From Candidatus Omnitrophota bacterium (GTDB taxonomy: Bacteria > Omnitrophota > Gorgyraeia > Zapsychrales > Fredricksoniimonadaceae), in the NCBI GenBank assembly GCA_016206745.1, contig JACQQW010000267.1:1-5579 (forward strand): a stretch of DNA of 5,579 nucleotides. The letters are read 5' to 3'. The stretch's first letter is position 1; every line of letters begins with the position of its first letter. Shown in pieces: positions 1 through 5,579 of the stretch. Made by a program: the position numbers and the translations under genes. The notes under the pieces were generated by a model that made no database searches, was not told where the DNA came from, and saw only the letters and a program-made list of their open reading frames with translations.

Positions 1-170
1 AAACAGTGTCAATGTATAATTATTAAATTTCCTGGAAAAATATTTACAGTTTTTCACAAATTTGGCTGATTTAAGCGCCTGCTAATAATTTCATAACTCA
101 TTAATTATTAACACATTGTGTAATTATTTTATGTAATAGTAAGCGCTTTCCCATAAATCGCCTCCAGGCC
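1..170. other. AT-rich non-coding upstream region
   Basis: No credible coding region is seen here on either strand. The stretch is strongly AT-rich, with the 10-base word TAATTATTAA at 17-26 and 102-111 and a related copy (TAATTATTTT) at 121-130. Between the last two copies lies the perfect dyad ACACA-T-TGTGT (111-121). A second dyad, AAGCGCTT, lies at 141-148. I see no terminator for an upstream gene, so the region is best read as the regulatory leader of the large gene, perhaps shared with a divergent neighbour outside the window. Confidence 0.6.
138..151. promoter_or_regulatory. LacI/GalR-type operator-like site
   Basis: The 14 bases contain the palindrome AAGCGCTT with a central CG. They match the catabolite-response-type pattern TGNAARCGNWWWCA at all but the first and last positions. 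LacI-family regulators typically bind such CG-centred dyads. The site ends about 20 bases upstream of the proposed -35 element, where a regulator could act. Which protein binds it, if any, cannot be told from the window, and an 8-base palindrome can arise by chance. Confidence 0.3.
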
Positions 171-199
171 TTGCGCGGGCCAATTCCACATGCTATACT
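171..199 (+). promoter_or_regulatory. Predicted sigma-70 promoter with extended -10
   Basis: The -10 element TATACT (194-199) matches TATAAT at five of six bases. It is preceded by TG one base upstream (191-192), giving an extended -10. Exactly 17 bases upstream is TTGCGC (171-176), which keeps only the TTG of the -35 consensus; an extended -10 commonly tolerates a weak -35. Transcription would start near 206, leaving a 5' leader of about 38 bases before the ATG at 244. The position fits the downstream gene well, but no transcript data support it. Confidence 0.55.
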
Positions 200-233
200 T
201 CCCTTAAGTATTGGAAAACAACCTTAAACCAAA

Positions 234-237
234 AGGA
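234..237 (+). promoter_or_regulatory. Ribosome binding site deciding the ATG start
   Basis: AGGA lies six bases upstream of the ATG at 244 inside a purine-rich run. This spacing favours the ATG over the in-frame TTG at 211, which has no purine-rich motif at the right distance and would put an extra 11 residues in front of an otherwise normal signal peptide. Confidence 0.7.
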
Positions 238-243
238 AAAAAT

Positions 244-339
244 ATGAAAGCCATGTTCAAACAGATTTCACGTACAATTGCCAGTGTCATACTCTTCTTC
301 TTTACCTTTAATATGGCGGCCCCGCCCGCAAGTTATGCC
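244..339 (+). other. N-terminal signal peptide
   Basis: Residues 1-32 show a basic n-region (K2, K6, R10), a hydrophobic core rich in Ile, Leu, Val and Phe (about 12-24), and a c-region ending in ASYA before Gln33. This fits the A-x-A rule for signal peptidase I. There is no lipobox cysteine, so a lipoprotein is not expected. It predicts Sec-dependent export of the mature protein. Confidence 0.85.
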
Positions 340-3300
340 CAGGTGGCGTTCCTGCCGACCGCTGGGAGTATGGTGCAGATGAGCGGCAAATTTGACATGC
401 CGCTTATTAAGGGAATCAAGTTCCATGCGGACAATCCATTCCAGTTTGACCTGATTGTGGATGTGGGGACCGATAAAATGGGCAAGGATCAAATAAGAGA
501 AGAGGGGCAGAAACTGCTTTCTTATTTTTTGGCTTCTTTGACCACCCCGGAAAAGGAAATCTGGGTCAACTTGTCTCCCTATGAAAAAGAACGCATTATC
601 CCCAAATCTTTCGGCAGTACGGGCATGGGTCAGCAATTATTGGCCCAGGATTATATGTTAAAGCAGATCATGGCGACCGCATTGTATCCGGAACGTGAAT
701 TAGGCAAACAATTCTGGCAGAAGGTGTATGCGAGCGCTCAGGAGAAGTTTGGGACCACCAATATCCCGGTCAATACCTTTAATAAAGTGTGGATTGTGCC
801 GGATAAAGCTCAAGTGTATGAAAACGCGGAAATGAACACCGTATTTGTAGTCAATAGCACGTTGAAGGTCATGTTGGAACAGGACTATTTAGCGGCAAAC
901 AAGAGCAAAGCCGTGGAACAGTTTGGTTTGACCAAATTGCCGCAAGCCAATGAATTAAGCGCGGTGTCTTCCTCTATTATCAAGCAAGTGGTGATTCCCG
1001 CATTGGAGAAGGAAGTCAATACCGGCAAAAACTTCGCGCAATTGCGCCAGGTGTACAATTCCCTGATTTTGGCCAAATGGTACAAGACGAATTTGAAGAA
1101 CAATGTGATTGCCAAAGCGTATGTAGACCGCAACAAGACCGCCGGGATTGTGGGTGAAGACAATGAATTAAAGGAAAAGATTTACCAGCAATACCTTAAA
1201 GCGTTTAAAAAGGGCGTGTACAACTTTATCAAGGAAGACACCGATCCCGCCACCGGGGCCATGGTCCCGCGCAAATATTTTTCCGGTGGAATTATGGGCA
1301 AAGTAGACTACGCCATGGCGACCAAGGCGGAAGCCGCCACATTCCAACAAACTTTAAATCCGGATAATTTGGCAATGATAGCCGCTGGGGCGGAAACAGT
1401 GGGCGGCCCGTCCCTGGGTTTTACCACTCCTGTTGGTTCACAAAAGACACAAGAGCAAGTCCTCAAGGATGCCAAGGCCAATATTGAGGGCAGAAAGCCG
1501 GGGAAGGCCCCCAATTATGGTTTGATTGACTCTGACACCAAAGAACCAATTCGAGGGCCTGAGGGCCGTAAGATTTTGGTGGTGACGGACGCGCAGTCGC
1601 CCAACGCCGTGACATATTTTACCCATACGACCAAGAAAGGGCAGGATTTATTTGTAGTGGTCGTCACTGACAGGAAGAATTTGAAAGAAAAGCTTTCCTA
1701 TGTGATCCGTTCATATTGGTATTATCAAGTGCTTTTAGAATCCAATTCTGAGGAGAATGCTCAACGCATGGCGAAACAGCGCGCTTTCGTAGACGATATT
1801 CTTGACGCTAATCAAGGCAGGAAAGATGTGGTCTTGACTAAACTTCAACAAGCTGAAATCGACCGGCTATTGCGTGAACCCGGCTCTGTGGCTGATATGC
1901 AGAAGGCATATCAAGCAAACCTTACTGATCAATTGGCCGAAACTGTCCGCTACATGCAGAGACCCGGTGATAATTGGCGTCCACAATTTGAGCTGGTTTT
2001 AAAGGTGGAAATATTGTTCAGGGAGAAATTGGCCGAAGCCATAGCCATGCATGGCGAAAAAGTCCCTGACATTGGAGTGGTATTGTCGGGCATTGATTGG
2101 AATGTGGTATTTCCGAATAAGGAAGCTTTTTTGGATCCACTGGCGACCCCGCAAGATGTCACCGACAGTCTTGTGCCGATGATTCAAGATGAATCCAAGT
2201 CGAAAACGCAACTTCAAGAATTAGAACGGGAACTTGAAACTAAACTGGCTGAAATCGGTGGTTTTGATGCGTTTGTTTCAGAGATTGCGGCGTTGGAGCA
2301 GCAGATAGATACGCTGACGCGGCAAGCAGACGTCCTGGAACAAGAGATTAAGAGGTTAAAACCTGCGGTTGAACAGTTTGGGGCCGCAACGCCCGGGATA
2401 GTGGCATCTTACCAGGAAAAGCTGGACCGTCTCGCGCAAATACGCGCGGACATTGAAGAAAAACAGAGGGTATTCAACGGGATGCTTGCCACATCACAAA
2501 GATTAGATAATCTTATCAACCAAATTAGGGATCTTAGGGCCCAGCTTCCTGTCGCGGCGGCTGAAATCAGCGCCGCGGTGGAAGTGGCGCAGGTGTTGGA
2601 TCAAGAGCCGGCCGAAGGTGAAGCCACCGGCCAAAGGGCGCTGACGCGCAAGGATTTATTAACTCCAGAGCAACAAGCTGATTTTAAGCGTTTCAGATCT
2701 GAATTGAGACAGGCCAGGCTGATGGCAGACAAAACTAAATGGATTGCCTCTCAACTTGGGATGGAATTGGCGCGATATTTGTCCCTTGACTATTTCTTAA
2801 GTCGCAGCGGATCGGCGTCAGTAACATTGGAAAATGATGTTTTCGAAGCGCGATTGGAAGAAGCGCAAAACCGGTCGGCGCGGGACAATCAAAGATACGA
2901 TGCCCTTTTAAAACAATTTAGGAGATTTCTGATTGCGCTAAGAGATATAGTGGAAGCGCGCGCGAGAAACAATGATATCAGCATCCTGGATCAGGAAGTT
3001 TATGATAGAGCCAGGGGGGAGATGCAGGGTTTGATTGATTCGACTCCGGCGCCTGCGGCAAGTGTGGTGGAAGAAACGGCTCTGGAAGTCACGCCGGTAC
3101 CGGTTGTGTCACGGCCTGCCTTGATTCTTCCGGTCCTTGATCCTGAGTTAACCACTGAAGAAGAGTATTATGATCCGCCGCCTTTAACTCCAGCGGCCAT
3201 TAGAGAGAATGCGGCCGCAAAGCAGAAATGGACAACCAGCATTTATTCAGCCTTACGGCATCCACTGCGTTATATTCGTTCAAACAACAGGACTACCTTT

Positions 3301-5448
3301 GAAAAAACGACAATCCTTCTTTCCCTTGCGGCCTTTTTAGGGGCTAATGTGGCCGGAGCGTCACACATGAACACACCAGCACCGTTGCCACCTGCTTCGT
3401 CATCGGCACAGGCCCCAGCATCAACGCCCGCGCTAGTGTCCGTAGCTCCTTTAGCTCCGGCACCTGTTCAACAAGCGCCCGCGCCAGTGGCCGCAACAGT
3501 TCCGGTATCAACAGTTACAGTGCCGGTAGCAACTACAGCACCAGCGACACATGTGGTCAAAAAACCAGTAAAACCAAAATCAGATCGAAGGGTTAGGTTA
3601 AAATCTACTAAAATGAAAATGGAGTCAAAAGACGAGCGTAGATACACACTACTTCTACCAGACAGCAGCAATGTTAATATTCTGGACGTGCTAAATGAGC
3701 TATTTAGTTTGCGCAGCCCGGAAAAGGCCTTGCGTCTTTTTATACTTTCCCAGGGAAAAATAACGTTTCTCGGTGAAAATAGTGAAGAAATGCCTATTGA
3801 AGGATCGACCGGGGCATTTAAGCAGTTTGAAAAACCGACCACCGTGTATGTGTATCTCAATCAAGATGATGTGGATGGTCTATTAAAAGGGGCCGTCCCT
3901 GCCGCAGGATCATTTGCCATTACAGAAGAAGTCGAACAAATAGTGGCCGAACAACGCCCAGCCGAAGAAGTGAGTAGTCAACGTCCTGCTCTGATGGAGG
4001 CCCAACCCGAAAATGCCCCGATCGTAGCTGCTAAAACGCATACAGTGACAGCCACAGTGCCGGGAACGGTGGGAGATTACCTGAAGCTCATGAAGTTAAG
4101 CGCCGAAACAACAGGCATGCTGGCTGTTGTATTAGATCCAAAAGCTTCAAAAGAACTGCTTACTGGAGATATTACGCTTCTACAATATGGGGATGTGCAA
4201 ACCCAGGTGGAGGTCGGCAGCCAGGTCAAATTGGTGGAAAATGATGACGGCAGTGTTACAATTTCCTACAAAGCGGCTTCGGCTGTGAAGGGGACGAAAC
4301 AGGGAAAAGGATGGGTGGCCAAAACCGTGGGCAAAGTGGGTGGCGGAATAGGTGCTGCTGTGAAAAAAACAGGAGGCAGATTAAGCGCTGCTGTAAGAAA
4401 ACTAGGGGCAAGGCTAGAGGCAATGGGGATAAAGCCAGGCGATGGAAGCGTTTTTGATAAAAAGGAAGAAGGAATAGACGAGATGCTGAAGCGACACTAT
4501 GCTGAAAAAGATGCTCAAAAGAAGAGGCAATTGGAAGCGCAATTAAAAGCGTCGGCAGAGCTTGATCAGCCAGTGCCTGTGACACCGGAAAGTAGTATTG
4601 GCCCGGAAAAAGCCCTTTTACCGGCAACGGTCCCGGCAGAGGCAGTGTCTGGAACAGGGGAGCTAACGTTTGAATTTGATGCAAACGGCGATACTGTAAA
4701 TAATGCCTTACAGCTTATGAGAGTAGGCGAGAATAATGAAAAGACCGTCGCGGGTCTTTATAATGAGGCGCCGGGAAAATTTAAAATAGAGCTGGACGGT
4801 ATTGTAGAAAACACTATGACCGCATTGCGTCTGTGGTTTCGTATTGCTCATTATAAGGCGACCATTACCGATAATCAGGTTTTAATTCAGATAACAACGA
4901 GACAGACTGCTTTGCAAACAAATCTTCAAAAAAAATTTGATAATGCAAAAGGAGAGTGGATTTGGCAGCGGCTTCGAGGTATAGGGGATATGGGCTATGC
5001 ACATTATCTAATGCATAAAGATTTTAGACGTATCCAATCCGAGTTAGGAAAGTTTCAAAAGAGTTGGTTTGGTGGTAGGTTTGAAGATGATTGGCCTGTA
5101 ATCGAAAGGATGCTTATTGGGCAAAATCAAGCTATAACTCCAGGCGGTATTGACTTGGAAAAAACCGATGTGCAGTCCAAAGGCACAGGGGTGAAGACGG
5201 CCTTTGAGGACCCGGCCCAGTTGGATGCCATGATGAAGGCGGTCGGGCTTAAAGGGGTCATTTTCAGCGTCAACCCGGTCACCAAACCCATGCTGAACCT
5301 GCTCCTGGGATTTAATGCCAGCCAATCTTCACCGGCGGCTCCGGCAAAGACTGCGGACCAAAAGCCGGCCGATGATGACACCACGGCGTCCTTTCCCAAG
5401 GCCGCGTGGATCATGAAGGAAGAGCGGGAAAGTTCGGTTTATGTGTAA
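244..5448 (+). CDS. Giant secreted modular protein, Omnitrophota-type, function unknown
   Basis: This encodes a 1734-residue protein with a signal peptide, so it probably acts in the periplasm, envelope or outside the cell. No enzyme motif is recognised. In order: signal peptide 1-32; conserved region about 45-355 with FNKVWIVPDKA (179-189), AQLRQVYNSLILAKWY and PRKYFSGGI; strand-rich segment 443-500; heptad coiled coil 652-785; helical region 800-930; Pro/acid linker 934-995; internal hydrophobic helix 1022-1039; Pro/Ala/Thr linker 1040-1112; three alpha/beta modules (1133-1206, 1264-1343, 1472-1553) that may resemble secretin N-domains; cationic 11-mer repeat 1358-1401; terminal module from GGID (1634) to about 1690; polar tail. 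From memory, the first and last modules are typical of large Omnitrophota proteins with variable middles. ATG 244 is chosen over TTG 211 because of the Shine-Dalgarno spacing and the signal peptide. The gene appears monocistronic and intact, with no frameshift. A scaffold or secretion-linked role is inference only. Confidence 0.95.
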   Translation: MKAMFKQISRTIASVILFFFTFNMAAPPASYAQVAFLPTAGSMVQMSGKFDMPLIKGIKFHADNPFQFDLIVDVGTDKMGKDQIREEGQKLLSYFLASLTTPEKEIWVNLSPYEKERIIPKSFGSTGMGQQLLAQDYMLKQIMATALYPERELGKQFWQKVYASAQEKFGTTNIPVNTFNKVWIVPDKAQVYENAEMNTVFVVNSTLKVMLEQDYLAANKSKAVEQFGLTKLPQANELSAVSSSIIKQVVIPALEKEVNTGKNFAQLRQVYNSLILAKWYKTNLKNNVIAKAYVDRNKTAGIVGEDNELKEKIYQQYLKAFKKGVYNFIKEDTDPATGAMVPRKYFSGGIMGKVDYAMATKAEAATFQQTLNPDNLAMIAAGAETVGGPSLGFTTPVGSQKTQEQVLKDAKANIEGRKPGKAPNYGLIDSDTKEPIRGPEGRKILVVTDAQSPNAVTYFTHTTKKGQDLFVVVVTDRKNLKEKLSYVIRSYWYYQVLLESNSEENAQRMAKQRAFVDDILDANQGRKDVVLTKLQQAEIDRLLREPGSVADMQKAYQANLTDQLAETVRYMQRPGDNWRPQFELVLKVEILFREKLAEAIAMHGEKVPDIGVVLSGIDWNVVFPNKEAFLDPLATPQDVTDSLVPMIQDESKSKTQLQELERELETKLAEIGGFDAFVSEIAALEQQIDTLTRQADVLEQEIKRLKPAVEQFGAATPGIVASYQEKLDRLAQIRADIEEKQRVFNGMLATSQRLDNLINQIRDLRAQLPVAAAEISAAVEVAQVLDQEPAEGEATGQRALTRKDLLTPEQQADFKRFRSELRQARLMADKTKWIASQLGMELARYLSLDYFLSRSGSASVTLENDVFEARLEEAQNRSARDNQRYDALLKQFRRFLIALRDIVEARARNNDISILDQEVYDRARGEMQGLIDSTPAPAASVVEETALEVTPVPVVSRPALILPVLDPELTTEEEYYDPPPLTPAAIRENAAAKQKWTTSIYSALRHPLRYIRSNNRTTFEKTTILLSLAAFLGANVAGASHMNTPAPLPPASSSAQAPASTPALVSVAPLAPAPVQQAPAPVAATVPVSTVTVPVATTAPATHVVKKPVKPKSDRRVRLKSTKMKMESKDERRYTLLLPDSSNVNILDVLNELFSLRSPEKALRLFILSQGKITFLGENSEEMPIEGSTGAFKQFEKPTTVYVYLNQDDVDGLLKGAVPAAGSFAITEEVEQIVAEQRPAEEVSSQRPALMEAQPENAPIVAAKTHTVTATVPGTVGDYLKLMKLSAETTGMLAVVLDPKASKELLTGDITLLQYGDVQTQVEVGSQVKLVENDDGSVTISYKAASAVKGTKQGKGWVAKTVGKVGGGIGAAVKKTGGRLSAAVRKLGARLEAMGIKPGDGSVFDKKEEGIDEMLKRHYAEKDAQKKRQLEAQLKASAELDQPVPVTPESSIGPEKALLPATVPAEAVSGTGELTFEFDANGDTVNNALQLMRVGENNEKTVAGLYNEAPGKFKIELDGIVENTMTALRLWFRIAHYKATITDNQVLIQITTRQTALQTNLQKKFDNAKGEWIWQRLRGIGDMGYAHYLMHKDFRRIQSELGKFQKSWFGGRFEDDWPVIERMLIGQNQAITPGGIDLEKTDVQSKGTGVKTAFEDPAQLDAMMKAVGLKGVIFSVNPVTKPMLNLLLGFNASQSSPAAPAKTADQKPADDDTTASFPKAAWIMKEERESSVYV
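376..1308 (+). other. Conserved Omnitrophota-type N-terminal region
   Basis: Residues about 45-355 contain a series of blocks I recall from many large predicted secreted proteins of Omnitrophota. They include NPFQFDLIVD (64-73), a TTPEKEIWVNLSPYEKERI block (100-118), FNKVWIVPDKA (179-189), a NFAQLRQVYNSLILAKWYK block (263-281) and PRKYFSGGI (342-350). The region is mixed alpha/beta and rich in charged residues. I know of no biochemical function for it. Assignment to the lineage is from memory and was not searched. Confidence 0.6.
2197..2598 (+). other. Coiled-coil segment
   Basis: Residues about 652-785 are rich in Glu, Gln, Leu, Ile, Lys and Arg. A regular heptad runs through EIAALEQQIDTLTRQADVLE and on to EIKRL, with Ile, Ile, Ala, Ile at a positions and Leu at four successive d positions. 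A short break near QFGAATPG is followed by a second helical run (about 738-785), suggesting a helical hairpin or two consecutive coils. It probably drives oligomerisation or forms a stalk. Confidence 0.75.
2641..3033 (+). other. Second helical region
   Basis: Residues about 800-930 are again predicted helical by composition (long runs of Arg, Glu, Gln, Leu, Ala) but with less regular heptads than the preceding coil. Aromatic residues in ARYLSLDYFL and in KQFRRFL suggest a packed helical bundle, not an open coil. It ends at a Pro-rich, acidic linker that begins near residue 934. Confidence 0.5.
3307..3360 (+). other. Internal hydrophobic helix resembling a signal sequence
   Basis: Residues 1022-1039 are uncharged and hydrophobic (ILLSLAAFLGANVAGA). 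They follow a strongly basic stretch with Arg and Lys in LRHPLRYIRSNNRTTFEK and end in AGA before Ser1040, which resembles a signal peptidase site. It is long enough to span a membrane only marginally (18 residues). It could be a membrane anchor, a buried helix, or the relic signal sequence of a fused secreted protein. Confidence 0.6.
3361..3579 (+). other. Pro/Ala/Thr-rich linker ending in Lys-Pro repeats
   Basis: Residues 1040-1112 are almost only Pro, Ala, Ser, Thr, Val and Gln, with repeated PAP and PVA units, and finish in KKPVKPK followed by a basic cluster up to residue 1133. This composition is typical of extended, disordered spacers in envelope proteins. Together with the preceding hydrophobic helix it looks like an anchor-plus-spacer, presenting the downstream modules away from a membrane. 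Confidence 0.75.
3640..3861 (+). other. Alpha/beta module A, possibly secretin N-domain (STN)-like
   Basis: Residues 1133-1206 start with a strand (RYTLLLP), then a helix (NILDVLNELFSL), then further strand and helix segments ending in TTVYVYLN. The order strand, DVL-type helix, strand resembles the STN fold of secretins and TonB-dependent proteins. Similarity is by eye at the level of pattern only, and this copy is the weakest of the three. Confidence 0.3.
4033..4272 (+). other. Alpha/beta module B, possibly secretin N-domain (STN)-like
   Basis: Residues 1264-1343 contain a strand (HTVTATVPG), a helix (VGDYLKLMKLSAETTG), the segment AVVLDPKAS, a strand (DITLLQYGDV) and a final pair around KLVENDDGSVTISY. 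The succession of a helix with the xDxLxL pattern, then a VVLDP segment, then a closing strand is the typical order in STN domains. No search was run, and other small alpha/beta folds remain possible. Confidence 0.4.
4315..4446 (+). repeat. Four tandem 11-residue cationic repeats
   Basis: Residues 1358-1401 align without gaps as four 11-mers: VAKTVGKVGGG, IGAAVKKTGGR, LSAAVRKLGAR and LEAMGIKPGDG. Position 1 is always Val, Ile or Leu, position 7 is always Lys, and position 9 is always Gly; the last unit is degenerate. Eleven-residue periodicity is known from amphipathic lipid-binding helices such as those of synucleins and apolipoproteins. The repeat exists at protein level, and the codons differ between units, so it is not a recent DNA duplication. 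Confidence 0.6.
4657..4902 (+). other. Alpha/beta module C, possibly secretin N-domain (STN)-like
   Basis: Residues 1472-1553 give a strand (ELTFEFDA), a helix (DTVNNALQLMRVG), a strand (GKFKIELDGI), a helix (ENTMTALRLWFRIAHY) and a closing strand pair (KATITDNQVLIQIT). The last half fits the STN consensus well: a strand, a short loop, a helix with an ALxLxF pattern, then an edge hairpin with Asp-Asn before the final strand. This is the best of the three candidate modules. Confidence 0.4.
5143..5313 (+). other. C-terminal GGID module
   Basis: Residues 1634-1690 begin with GGIDLEKTDVQSKGTG and end with PVTKPMLNLLLGF. I recall similar endings (GGID, then a short charged strand, a Gly turn, a helix with an I-x-G-like bend and a closing hydrophobic strand) in many large Omnitrophota proteins. 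It could act as a C-terminal sorting or anchoring signal, but this is inference. The DNA here is clearly richer in GC than the 480 bases before it. Confidence 0.45.
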
Positions 5449-5479
5449 TTGATTAGAAGTTTTTTGAACGTATAAAATC

Positions 5480-5514
5480 GGGGACAGCGCCAGTATACGC
5501 TGTCCCTTTTTCTT
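5480..5514 (+). terminator. Intrinsic (rho-independent) terminator
   Basis: A perfect nine-base-pair stem, GGGACAGCG (5481-5489) with CGCTGTCCC (5498-5506), closes an eight-base loop and is followed at once by five T residues, a C and two more T. It lies about 30 bases after the stop codon and should end the transcript of the large gene. AAAA at 5474-5477 upstream of the stem gives weak potential for action on the opposite strand too. Confidence 0.9.
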
Positions 5515-5542
5515 AGTGCGGCCACGCGGAATCATTTATTAA

Positions 5543-5564
5543 TTGCAACTGTAAATAGTTGCAA
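5543..5564. promoter_or_regulatory. Operator-like inverted repeat
   Basis: TTGCAACT and AGTTGCAA form a perfect eight-base inverted repeat around the six-base spacer GTAAAT. It lies beyond the terminator in AT-rich DNA and is not followed by a T-run directly, so it looks like a binding site for a dimeric repressor and not a second terminator. MarR-type regulators often bind TTGC/GCAA dyads of this size. It probably controls a gene that begins beyond the window. Confidence 0.45.
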
Positions 5565-5579
5565 AATACATTTTTATAT

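Noticed and set aside
53..90. Second upstream promoter (TTCACA with a TAATAAT -10-like box)
   Set aside because: The spacing between the boxes is about 24 bases, too long for a sigma-70 promoter, and such AT-rich boxes occur by chance here.
167..181. GGCC-loop-GGCC hairpin over the -35 element
   Set aside because: Only four base pairs around a seven-base loop, lying upstream of the predicted transcript start, so it would not form in the RNA and is too short to be a convincing operator.
211..243. In-frame TTG upstream start adding 11 residues
   Set aside because: It has no well-placed Shine-Dalgarno sequence, lies only a few bases after the predicted transcription start, and would place a polar extension before a normal signal peptide. 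The ATG at 244 has AGGA six bases upstream.
1570..1800. Possible metallopeptidase remnant around residues 443-519
   Set aside because: The strand-rich segment followed by helices suggested a protease-like layout, but there is no HExxH or other metal-binding motif (the corresponding helix reads SYVIRSYWYYQ), so no enzymatic call is justified.
3013..3024. Internal restart: purine-rich AGGGGGGAG next to an in-frame ATG at 3022
   Set aside because: The purine run directly abuts the ATG, leaving too little spacing, and the product would not begin with the hydrophobic helix. No promoter or frame break is nearby.
3307..3600. TonB-like protein (anchor, Pro-rich spacer, Lys-Pro repeats)
   Set aside because: The layout is similar, but the anchor lacks the usual TonB features and no TonB C-terminal domain with its YP motif follows. 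The sequence downstream looks like other alpha/beta modules.
3468..3860. Minus-strand open frame of 130 codons
   Set aside because: It lies opposite the Pro/Ala linker and module A, where the codon bias of the real gene leaves the other strand open. There is no ribosome binding site or recognisable product; the same holds for 4256-4684 and the shorter minus-strand frames.

Overview
This 5.6 kb window holds one complete monocistronic transcription unit: a single very large secreted or envelope protein gene on the + strand (ATG at 244, TAA ending at 5448, 1734 codons). A promoter and ribosome binding site lie just upstream, and an intrinsic terminator lies about 30 bases after the stop. No RNA gene, transposase, CRISPR array or second convincing coding region was found on either strand.

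The likely source is an uncultured member of Candidatus Omnitrophota (formerly Omnitrophica, OP3) or a close relative. This rests on memory, not a search: the N-terminal third carries blocks I associate with large lineage-restricted Omnitrophota proteins (LTTPEKEIWVNLSPYEKERI, FNKVWIVPDKA, NFAQLRQVYNSLILAKWYK, PRKYFSGGI), and the C-terminal module opens with the GGID block seen at the ends of such proteins. The coding sequence is moderate in GC with clear internal changes.

Layout: 1-170 is AT-rich non-coding DNA with operator-like symmetry; 171-199 is a promoter with an extended -10; 234-237 is the Shine-Dalgarno sequence. The gene then encodes, in order, a signal peptide (residues 1-32), an Omnitrophota-type conserved region (about 45-355), a strand-rich segment (about 443-500), a heptad coiled coil (about 652-785), a second helical region (about 800-930), an internal signal-like hydrophobic helix (1022-1039), a Pro/Ala/Thr linker (1040-1112), three alpha/beta modules that may resemble secretin N-domains (STN), a cationic 11-residue repeat (1358-1401) between modules two and three, and a short GC-rich terminal module starting at GGID (1634). 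The terminator is at 5480-5514, and a perfect inverted repeat at 5543-5564 probably belongs to the next unit.

The function is unknown. Conserved ends around a variable, compositionally different middle suggest a modular export or envelope scaffold carrying an accessory payload. The points most worth testing are the 11-mer repeat, the three STN-like modules, the GC step at about 5160 and the unusual topology implied by the internal hydrophobic helix.
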